Shown here piece by piece: positions 55,394 through 64,000 of a stretch of 64,000 nt of DNA (position 1 is its first letter; every line of letters starts with the position of its first letter). Made by a program: the position numbers and the translations under genes. Source of the stretch: Durusdinium trenchii (Eukaryota; Sar; Dinophyceae; Suessiales; Symbiodiniaceae). The stretch spans positions 1,749,934 to 1,813,933 of the forward strand of contig CAXAMN010028916.1 of NCBI GenBank assembly GCA_963970005.1, given 5' to 3'. Under the pieces are notes generated by a model. The model was not told the DNA's origin. It made no database searches and was given only the letters and a program-made list of their open reading frames with translations.

Positions 55394-55758
55394 TCATCGG
55401 CTAATTTGCAGCTCCCAATCCTCTTCAATGAACGGTGATGAAAGCACAGCTAGAGAAAGCTTGGTCTTGAGTTGAAATAGCTCCACTCCCACCCTACTCG
55501 CCTGCTCTTGACCTGGCAGCATGGAGCTGGCAATTACCATCCCAAGAGTCTGATATTCAAGACGTGCAATGATCGTCATCGTATCATGACTTCAATACTG
55601 GGATCGATAAACGTTGCGACAGGGCCCCAGCCTGGCAGCATGCGATCAGCTTCCCGACCATCTTTGGGGAAGAGTCCTAGCACCAGCTTCCCGAGATGTG
55701 TCGCAAGGCATGGTGCTCGGCTAAATAACCACTTTGTGAGCACCTTGCGTTGTGGCAT
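55394..55758 (-). CDS. Probable exons of an unidentified gene
   Basis: Two overlapping minus-strand frames with good coding character. 55576-55758 has GKLVLGLFPKDGREADRMLP then GWGPVATFIDPSIEVMI. 55394-55579 has TMTIIARLEYQTLGMVIASS and GVELFQLKTKLSLAVLSSPF. They are offset by one frame, so either a short intron or a frameshift lies near 55575. No family recognised. Confidence 0.45.
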
Positions 55759-56374
55759 GTGGTTGAGGTTGGGCTGTGAGGCTTTTCTGTGTGGAATGGG
55801 GCCAGGCTAGCTACGGTGGAGTTTTGGTACTTCAGTTCCAGAGGAAAGCCCAACCTTTACGACTTTTAACTCTGCCAAGTTCAAGGCCAAGCTGATTGCC
55901 CAGCCGAATGTTGTTCAAGACTTTTAATTACCCAACCTTGCGATCCTTTCATGCCATGTGGTATCCACCCTCCGAGCTCCCGGGCTTTGGGGTGGCCAGC
56001 TCTGACGAATGGATGCGTCGCTAAAGGCTTGCACCACCACACCAGAGGGAGGAGTATAACACACCTCAGGAGGAGAGGTTCTGCACGTTCAGCACGGACG
56101 AATCAAGGACGTCCGGGTTTTTCCCACACGAACAACACGACATGATCGGTTTGAGTCCTTGTTGTGGAGGATGAGGCTTTCGGCTTCATGCCTTTCCAGC
56201 TGTCCCGTCCCACTCGGCCTGAACGCCAGGCCGCGAAGAAGTCACGTCCCAGGACACGTCCTCAGCGTCCGGCTCGGTGGCACGGGCGCCCGTGCCGACT
56301 GGTCTGGTGATTGGTGAAGATGCCATGCTCGTAATGTCTTTCATGTCACTTGGTGCACTTGGTGCGCCCACACG

Positions 56375-56470
56375 TGACCACTAGGAGCAAGGACACTACT
56401 AGGGGCTCCTGGCATCGCTACTAGGAGCAAGGACGCTGCTAGTAGCTCAGGTCATCGCTACTAGGACTTG
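56375..56470. repeat. 40-bp repeat family, reverse orientation
   Basis: Two to three copies of actaggagcaaggacactac and taggggctcctggcatcgct, the reverse complement of the family at 51.3-51.6 kb. Confidence 0.85.
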
Positions 56471-56767
56471 GTGTGCCCACCCGTGACCGATGTCTGAGGA
56501 TTTCAGGGGCTCTCTACGACAGCCATCGTTTAAGCCTCGTTTACGACCCTGTGGGTCACATTCATCAGAACTCAATGACCTTTTCGCGTTGGAAAGTCTA
56601 GCTCAGCTCAGAGCCCCAGGGGTGTACCTGACACATGGCAAGGCGACTTCGATTTACTACAGAAATGAACATGTCGAATTCGCTTTTTTTGTGCTTGTCC
56701 ATTGAAAAGTATTGACCGGTAATGACTGCTAAGGCATCCTGCAAAGCAGTTTGTCTTCGAATCGTTC

Positions 56768-56880
56768 TCGTAGCCCCTAGTAGCGTCCTTGCTCCTAGTA
56801 GCGATGCCCTCTGTTCCTAGTAGCTTCTTGTTCCCAGTAGCGATGACAGGAGCCCCTAGTAGCGTCCTTGCTCCTAGCGC
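56768..56880. repeat. 40-bp repeat family, forward orientation
   Basis: Copies of cccctagtagcgtccttgct and cctagtagcgatgccc separated by diverged units. Confidence 0.85.
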
Positions 56881-56992
56881 ATACGGTCTATATAATGTTG
56901 CTGTTGCGTATCGCTCTGAGTCATCAACCAAAGTCTTTCATGGTGCATTCGCACAGTACATCTGGTACCATCCTGCAACGGTCACAGAGTCA

Positions 56993-57048
56993 CAAACAAA
57001 CAAACAAACAAACCAACCAACAAACAAACAAACAAACAAACACAAAAA
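56993..57048. repeat. (AAAC)n microsatellite
   Basis: cacaaacaaacaaacaaacc, then aaccaaccaacaaac units. Confidence 0.9.
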
Positions 57049-57569
57049 AATCTCTGCAAAATGCTCTTGGAAAACATCCTGGCAAAGCTTGCATAATAGT
57101 TGCAAAGTAGGTACTGCGTGATGAGAGCGCAGCTGGTCCCGGTAAACACAGAAGATCTGGCAAATGTAATCTGTCTGACTAGCCCTAGCTGCTCTAGCTG
57201 ACTATGTTCAGAGGATGTCGGAGGTTTGTTGGCCAAAGTTGGCACTTTTGCTTGCTCCAGTGCCATACTGATATCAAAGTCTCCTTCAAAAGAGAAGCAG
57301 CGCGTACTCACTTCTCTTCACTTTCTGGGAAAAACAAACGCCTTGAAGACAGCCCAGAGGCATCCAAATCTTGACTCCTCCAAGTTCCTGCGATTCACTG
57401 AGAGGGCAATGACTTGTCACTGAAAGAGATCGCATATCAAAGAATTGGACTATATATGCTTTCTTACATTGGAGGTTGCGAGGTACAATTCGACCCCTCC
57501 AATTCTACAAGCGCGTAACTTGGTCCCTGTCGAAGATCACTACAGTCACTACAGTCGAAGTGTTCTCTT

Positions 57570-57645
57570 GGTACTACTAGCTTCTTGTTACTACTAGTAA
57601 GGCACCTGTTACGACTAGCGTGGCACTTGTTACTACAGTCGAAGA
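57570..57645. repeat. ctagtaacaag-type repeat, diverged
   Basis: Reverse-orientation copies (agcttcttgttactactagt, ggcacttgttactac) of the family at 8.64 and 41.36 kb. Confidence 0.7.
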
Positions 57646-59438
57646 TTTTTGTGCCAAATAGGGTCCAATGCGAAGACGTGACGTTCGGAGATGTCTCGGC
57701 CTCTCAGTGACGTTCACCGCTTCGCCACCCTCCTCTTCCTCTTCCTGACAATGCTTCAAAGGAAGATATCTTCGCAAGGTGATTGAACAAAAAGACCAAC
57801 GTGGCCTACGGTGGCAAGCCTGCCTCCTGGGGATGCTCATCTTCCTCCTTTGCGACACAAGATTCAAGTTCTGTGAAATTGGACACCTTCCAAAGACTGC
57901 CATCTTCTCAAAATGGAGCATTGACTGTACCCTAGACTCTTTAGGCTCTACTGTAGATAGATCTATATAATAGATAGTAACAATGGTGCCTTGATAATTT
58001 AGCATGAGACTGTCTCGAATCAAAGAGAGTCAAGAGACGCCTGTCATTTCTTGCGTCAACTCTGCAAGAACTGGCTTTGCAACTGTGGGAGACATGACTT
58101 GAAGATAGAAATACTCTTGGAGAGAAAAATGTGTCTGAAGTCTGATACGAATACATTGGGCTACACCCAACTAGTGTTTGGAGCCACACTGATCCCAGCC
58201 CTGCTAGATTCAAAAGGGGCTCAAGCAACTAAGATGTTTGTCAGCTTAAGTCTGTATCTTGGCATGAACCTGTTGCAAGTCCTGTCGATCCAAGTATCAC
58301 AATGGGGGGCACTCTCAGCTGTCAAGTGGCATTGAACCACTGCCAATCACATGGAGATCAAAAACTAACCTTGTCCTTTCCGCAAAATCTATGCCTTGAA
58401 ACTCACCCCTTCAGGCAACTCGCCATCAAACACAGGTACCTCGCCATCCTTCTCAACATCGGCAGCTGCCTAGCAAATACAAGGATGGTTTACATTGTTT
58501 GAGAGGAAGGAAAGTCAGCAAATACTGTTGCAAGAAAAGACATGAAAAACAACCTACACAACGTAGATGTCCGCATTTGGAGCAGAAAGAGCCGTACAGC
58601 ACGGAATATCGGAGGCAGTGACTAGGCTTCAGGTCAGTAGGTGTCTACTCTCTTGACGCACCTGGCCCAAACTAGTAAAAAACAAAATCGAGCAGTCCAT
58701 GTCAAGAAGTAGGAGCACCAAAAAGCATAGGTTTACCAGGAATATGTGATGTATGTATGTCATGTCTTTAGCTTGCATGATACAAGCGCACAAATATTGA
58801 ATGAAGCCATGCCACATACATGAAAGTAACATCCTTTCACAGGTTCTGTGTGTTGTAGTCATTGTAATTTCACTGAATTTGGGCCATGTCACGCTGCCAT
58901 ACATGGTGTCGAGTCTACGTTGTTGATGCGATCATATAACTGACATAGCTACTCTGCACAACACATGCACAACACATGCATGTATGGTCCCAAAGACACC
59001 TGAGCTGCTGCTAGTTTGGCATCCTCATCTTCCTGCATCCCAAGGCAGACCGGAATTGGTCTTTACGGTGCTGAAGGGAACCACAGCGCCCGCCCGGGTC
59101 TTTTGTACACAGTCGAGCTGAGGGCCGGCTCGACTTGTTCCACCAGGGCTCGACTTTTGTGTCCGAAAGGAGATGAGTGGAACTTCTTATATCTTTTTGC
59201 AAAATGGTATATAGCCAGTCGGGGCTGAATACATGCTTTCGTTGAGATTGCAACGGCAAGTTAGGCAGCCTGAAAGAGGCTCACTTTGGAGTTTGGACAG
59301 CTGTTGGCATCGCATCTCCCACCTAGAAGCCTATGACAATGCAATTGCATGCTGTATCATTCTGTAATATTGATCATCACGATGTCTGGTCGCGAGGGGG
59401 CCAGGGCCATTGAGATACCTTGAATCCATTCGAGACGC

Positions 59439-59590
59439 CTGCCAAGTGCCATCAAAGCCAGACACAGCGCCTGCGGCTCCTCTGAAAGTGCTTCCTCCTT
59501 GGAGAGTCCTTAGCGGCAAACCAGATCCAGAGCTAACCTCGACTTCATAAGGTCCCAAAGAGCATCAATGACGGCTGCAGCAAATCAGGA
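59439..59590 (-). CDS. Probable exons of an unidentified gene
   Basis: One piece at about 59535-59590 reads AAVIDALWDLMKSR up to a GT donor. Another at 59439-59497, after AG|G, reads GSTFRGAAGAVSGFDGTWQ up to a GC donor. The phases do not join directly. No family recognised. Confidence 0.4.
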
Positions 59591-60115
59591 CATTGCCCGA
59601 GCGAGGATTGGAAGGACTTCTACCATGGGCCTTCTGCCTGATGGTTGAACTCAAGGTGTTCTTCATGCTCTCATTTGGCCTGTATTTCACCACTGCAGGC
59701 AAGCAGCGCGCTTCGCGGAGAGCTTCCACAGTCTCGAGCCATGCCTAATGTCTGGGAAGAATGACAAAACCGAGTGAAGGGTGAAGACACATAGTCCCCA
59801 CTGCACCACTGCTGTGGCGAGAACTGCATCTGAGACCATGCCGAAGGTCAAATTGTCCTTCGCAAACAAGGCATTTTACGAGTTCTCGTCCACAAGGCAA
59901 AGGCAGACTAACTATTCTCAACTAATCCCAGGGACCCTGGATCCATCTGGAAATCCTTTTCTGCTGGTCCTTGATGACCCGCACAGAGTGGAGCTCCCTG
60001 GCGTTCGCAAGCCCTTCTCATGTTCACAAACATACCTCCAAAGCCCTGAGCGTTGGACTTTCGCGGCAGCGGCACGAAGGGATCCACCAGCACTTCATCC
60101 TGCCACGTGCCACAG

Positions 60116-60870
60116 CTACGCCACTGGGACCCATCTGTTTCGAGGATGCCGCTGAGGACCCCATGACCTTACAGGCCTTGCAGGCTTGATCTTAAAGGGA
60201 TGGAACTTGATCTGTCTATAAGACGCTTGAGTGGACAGTGACTGACCATCTCCACAATCAGTGCAGTTTCTCGCTGTATCACGGTCCTTAACACGCATGA
60301 AAGCATCAATAAACTCTTGAGCGGGTGTGACCCCATTGCCGTTGGAGGGTCTGATAGTCACAGCCTGGCCACTGTCAACAGAAGCACGGTTGCCTCCTCC
60401 AAACCAGAGTCTTCGCCTTCGTCTTCATCCTCGACCACCTCAGCAAGCAAAGTGTCAGAAGCCGTCCTCGAGCCAGCCTTAAATTGTGTCAAGTTCGCAG
60501 TGTAGCTTGGAAACATTTGCAAATCGTGGGCAAAAAAAGTCCATCGAACCAGTGAACTAAGTGAACTTGCTGGAACATCCTCTAGGCTTGCTGCAGGCTT
60601 CACCACCTCCAGCTTTGGCAAGCCCAGCGGTGACCCCACTGTTTCACAAAAAGACAGGGACCGATCCCTCCTTTTCACATCTGCCGTTCCCTGATCTTGG
60701 GAGGCGGTCGTGTCTTCAGGTTTGTGTTCGTTCAACTCTTCCCCACCCCTCGTAGCCCTCGTCGGCCTGCCCTTCTTTGGCCAACTCGGGCACGGAGCAC
60801 TGTGCACCCCGCTGGAAAGCCTAAGATCTCCACCACTGGGGCGCTGGCGATGCAAATGAGTAATGGACAA
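60116..60870 (-). CDS. Probable exons of an unidentified gene
   Basis: A 170-codon frame (60358-60870) holds a charged linker (RDRSLSFCETVGSPLGLPKL) and then FPSYTANLTQFKAGSRTAS with an acidic run. A second frame (60116-60361) reads TIRPSNGNGVTPAQEFIDAF then MRVKDRDTARNCTDCG. Both frames are open across 60355-60395, so the join could be a short intron or a single-base indel. Coding quality is good; no family recognised. Confidence 0.45.
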
Positions 60871-61048
60871 AATCTATGGTGGTATGAACCTATTGGGGAT
60901 GGTCATGCGAGATAGCATTCGAAAGGACTTTACAATAGATTTGGTAAAATCCTCCTATCATATAAGCCAATACCTTCACAATCCCCTTCAATCCACCGGA
61001 GGACGATGTGACCTAAGAACTGCACTTCCCATCCCTTAGGTGTTCCGC

Positions 61049-62243
61049 TCAAAGTTTGAAAGGGCTAGCGGCTAGTGTCTCCCCTTGCGCCCCTTGTTCC
61101 AGGAGATGTAGCCTCTGCGTTGTCCTAAGGGTCTGAGACCTGGGCTGTGCGCAGAATGATAGACTTGTCGGAAGGGACCAGGATCTTTTCGATGACTTTG
61201 CAGTAGCCGACCTTGGTGCTTCTTCTGCACGAACCAAGGAGACCAAGTAAGACTAATAAGACACGGTTCAAGTTGCTTGGAACCTACGCATTTCCAAAAG
61301 GAATGTGTAGGTCAGACACCCCCGCTGTGACTGAGAACGTCCAGACCCTTGAGAACCACGGATGTGACCACGTTCAGGAAGAGAATGGACATAATTAATA
61401 TGAGCATCAACAATTGTGACTTCCATCAACAATTGTGACTTCGTCCTTGAACGGACAATCGAGCTTCAAACCTCTCGCGCATCCAGGTCAAGGACCTTGC
61501 GGTTTGCGCGCCCGCAGGTGGCTCGACCGGGTCAATGCAAATTCTGCTGAAAAGAAGCCATTGAAAAGAAGGGCGCCAAAACTGCTGCTTATCAAGGATG
61601 TGTTGGATGCCGGCAGTAAGAATCTACTGCAAGACTCGCCATTCAAGCCAGTCAAGCCCCTGAAAAAGAATCCACCACATTAAGCGCTTCTTGTTGGTGC
61701 AAAGGGATGCAGGCTTACGCCAAACTGCCAAGCAAGGGAAGACTTGTGGGTGGATCAGTACAAGTGGACCAAGACAGAAAATGGCCTGCCTTCTTCGGAC
61801 AAAGAGGAGGGGGCACTGGCCGCTGCGTCATGTTGCCGCCTCGAACGATCAATTCACAATCTTTGGGACTGTACTGTATTGAACAAGCCAACCAAATCAA
61901 CAGCCGCGGCAAAGGACCCCTTCAGAACTTGCACGATCCCATGACAGCAGTCTCAAGCATTTCACTGCATTGCTGGACCCACTGGCTTAGGTGGCCTATT
62001 TGGGTGTATGGGGATTCGTTGCGTACCCCTGGTGCGGAAATAAGGATGGGTATCTCTAAACTGTTCTGATGGTTTCATATGATTACTAGTTCTCTGGGCG
62101 ATCCTCATTGACAGAATCACAGGGCCTCTCGCATCAGCCTTCTTGGCCTGAAGAATCCATGCTTTGGATTGGCACGTTGTCTCGTCATGTGTTGATTGAA
62201 AAAGGAGCGCCTTGGGAGGAGCTTTGAAGATGCCACCTTCCAC
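61049..62243 (-). CDS. Scattered possible exons, unassigned
   Basis: Minus-strand frames at about 61050-61240 (SATAKSSKRSWSLPTSLSFC) and about 62100-62240 (APPKALLFQSTHDETTCQSK; AWILQAKKADARGPVILSMR) look coding. A plus-strand frame at 61707-62069 competes in the same stretch. Gene structure is not resolved. Confidence 0.3.
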
Positions 62244-62728
62244 CTAGGCTCACGGCCAGCAGCTCACGGTCGTCGATGTCTGGCACTCTTTTTCATTGGG
62301 CTAACTGCCTCCCTACCGAGTCCATCTGAACTACGACGCGCTTCACGTGTTTGCAAACAAACCATGGACAACTCTCTGCAAAACACGGACACGAGACTCG
62401 GAAATGCACCACATATTCATATGCAGGAGGCGCTGGGCTCGGTTGGCCTGAAACAAACCATCCACTTACAAGAACATGTAACATGACTCGTACAAAAGCG
62501 TCGGTCCGGAATGTCTTACAAGAAATGTTGAAGGGTATAATACACAGTTGAAGTTGATCTTGCAGTTCAATTCGTCCTGTAATTTGGACTTCTTCCTTGG
62601 GCCCTTCTACTAGGGCTTTCTGGGGCCTCTAGGGCCTCATGCAGCATTCTCCTGAATTCCTTCTGGCCTGGCATGTTTCCATGAAAACGACTTCTTTGTT
62701 CCTGGAGCTTTTTTGGGAACTAGGCAGT

Positions 62729-63472
62729 CTAGCTTGTTCTGGGACCCAATGCCTGGCCGCAAAGCTCTTGGAACATGGATAAGTCTTTGATGCTGAAGAA
62801 TGTATGGCGAACCAATGCCCTAATTCCTATTTGGTTTTGCCTTGGCTCCTTTCCGGATCCTTTCCGCCTGAAACCAGCTGCCACCAATCGTGGAAAGTAG
62901 GCATGGGGCATAGCTTCAGCTCCTGAGATGCAAGGAGCCTCTCCCTCGAATAGGAATGGATGCATGCAGCCAGCATCACGGAGGAATCTCCAGCACCAGC
63001 AAGGTTCCAACCCCTTTAAAGCGCTCCTGCCCTTGATGTCCATCTTCTTGCGAGAGTGTGAGGAGGTCCCCCTCCCAAGAATGCCAAAGCACACGGCCTG
63101 GCTGTGCTCAACAGAAAATGGACCAATTGGAGCAGGCAAAAAGGAGCTCAGATGGTCCCCGGTCCCCTGCCTTGAAGCGTGGAGTGAGACATGCTTTGTG
63201 CAAACCCGGACTTTGTGAGACACGCTTTGGGGATACCAGAATTGCTCCTTTGCGCCATACGAAGACCCGAAGACCCCCTGTGTACATGCAGCTAAAGGCA
63301 TTGAAGCTTTATGGCGAGCAGTCCCGGCTCCAAGTCGTTTCCTACTTGAGTCTGAATTGACCAGGAGCAAGCACGATATGCTCGCAATCAATCTTCGATG
63401 CATGCAATCGAACGATGCATTGCCACCAACGACCACATCACACGCCTGGCAGTGCTCGATAGTGCATTGCAA
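62729..63472 (-). CDS. Long open frame of uncertain status
   Basis: A 247-codon minus-strand open frame, the second longest gap-free frame in the window after the dehydrogenase. Cys- and Ser-rich composition, no motif, no signal peptide. The plus strand is also open over much of the stretch. Low codon bias argues against calling it a gene. Confidence 0.25.
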   Translation of the reverse strand: MQCTIEHCQACDVVVGGNASFDCMHRRLIASISCLLLVNSDSSRKRLGAGTARHKASMPLAACTQGVFGSSYGAKEQFWYPQSVSHKVRVCTKHVSLHASRQGTGDHLSSFLPAPIGPFSVEHSQAVCFGILGRGTSSHSRKKMDIKGRSALKGLEPCWCWRFLRDAGCMHPFLFEGEAPCISGAEAMPHAYFPRLVAAGFRRKGSGKEPRQNQIGIRALVRHTFFSIKDLSMFQELCGQALGPRTS

Positions 63473-64000
63473 CGAGCAAGCAATCCTGACCTTGGAGACT
63501 GGTCCGAGAAGTGTGTCTTAGCGAGTAGTTTCAGCGGTGGTAGAGGCGAAGTCATGGTTTCTTCCTTTTCTTGTTTCTTTGTTTCTATTGGCGATGGCCT
63601 CCAACCTAAGTGGTAAGAAAACACGCGTTTTCGAATGGTGCGTGTTTTTGCGTTGTGTGCGTTTTTTGTGTGCGTTGGAAAGGCGTTTTTTGGGCGTTTT
63701 TTGTGCGTGTGTTCACTGTTTTTGGTTGGTGGCAACCCACATGCATTTCGGTCATGCTGCAAAACGCATCTACTTGTGTGGTGTGTATGTATAGACGATA
63801 TACATATGTATATAGTATATGTAGATGGTATATACATTTAGCTCCAAGACTGGTCCAGACATTCACTAAAGAAAAATGAATTGGGCAAATAGATGTTCTT
63901 TACTAAAGTCATCTTGGCCAGACAATAGCTAAAGAAAAATGAATTGGGAAGATGCTTTTCTTTACTAAAGTCACCCACCACTAGCCCAAATGCGTTTTTT
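63473..64000. other. Terminal stretch with repeats only
   Basis: Dispersed repeat gcgatggcctccaacctaag at 63591-63610, gtttttgcgtt-rich sequence to 63720, tatatgtat microsatellite near 63790-63835. A direct repeat of ctaaagaaaaatgaattggg (63866 and 63929) is followed each time by ttctttactaaagtca. No gene seen. Confidence 0.55.

Larger units (their letters stand above)
55800..59430. other. Long stretch without a supported gene
   Basis: Contains the repeats listed at 56.4, 56.8, 57.0 and 57.6 kb. A minus-strand frame near 57650-57750 with an acidic run (EEEEEGGEAVNVTERPRHLR) may be an exon but cannot be assigned. Confidence 0.35.

Noticed and set aside
61707-62069. 120-codon plus-strand gene
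   Set aside because: Moderately protein-like but with no family match and in conflict with the minus-strand direction of the region; not enough support.
1-64000. CRISPR array or bacterial operon
   Set aside because: Tandem repeats lack unique spacers of regular size, and the genes are split by introns as in eukaryotes.

Overview
This is nuclear DNA of a dinoflagellate, most like a Symbiodinium-type genome. Several features support that. Genes are split into many short exons (18-326 nt). Introns end almost always in AG before a G, and start with GC and GA as well as GT. One stretch carries the last 15 nt of the dinoflagellate spliced leader as a genomic relic. Every coding block I could identify reads from the minus strand, as in dinoflagellate unidirectional gene arrays. 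The space between exons is filled with short dispersed repeats.

Layout, left to right, which is 3' to 5' for the genes. A Ser/Thr protein kinase lies at about 0.4-2.3 kb. A six-TM, channel-like class III nucleotide cyclase-type membrane protein runs from 2.7 to 10.1 kb, possibly to 11.4 kb, but its catalytic core is not found. An unidentified gene lies at 12.6-13.4 kb. A PfkB sugar/nucleoside kinase spans 15.2-23.9 kb. Its 6.4 kb intron holds microsatellites, at least eight fold-back hairpin elements, tRNA-like SINE heads and a spliced-leader-tagged retroposed 5' gene fragment. A GH31 alpha-glucosidase of the ER glucosidase II alpha type occupies 25.3-39.8 kb in more than 30 exons. A complete intronless inositol 2-dehydrogenase-like gene (38.1-39.3 kb) lies between its N-terminal exon and the rest. 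From 40 to 64 kb there are pieces of several unrecognised genes, including a membrane protein at 43.3-44.1 kb, plus arrays of a 40-bp repeat.

The most striking object is the glucosidase II gene. Between the strand ending 'GFFVKK' and the conserved 'WCWPGTSLYPDF' of the GH31 barrel lie exons whose translation is a calnexin/calreticulin P-domain arm. Exon phases agree through the insertion, and GH31 and P-domain sequence share one exon. Glucosidase II and calnexin/calreticulin act one after the other in the ER glycoprotein folding cycle, so a single polypeptide carrying both would be notable.

Exon boundaries were placed by eye from reading frame, family conservation and splice phase. Most are firm to the base where phase and motif agree; others are marked approximate. 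Gene spans include introns. No expression or homology search was possible.
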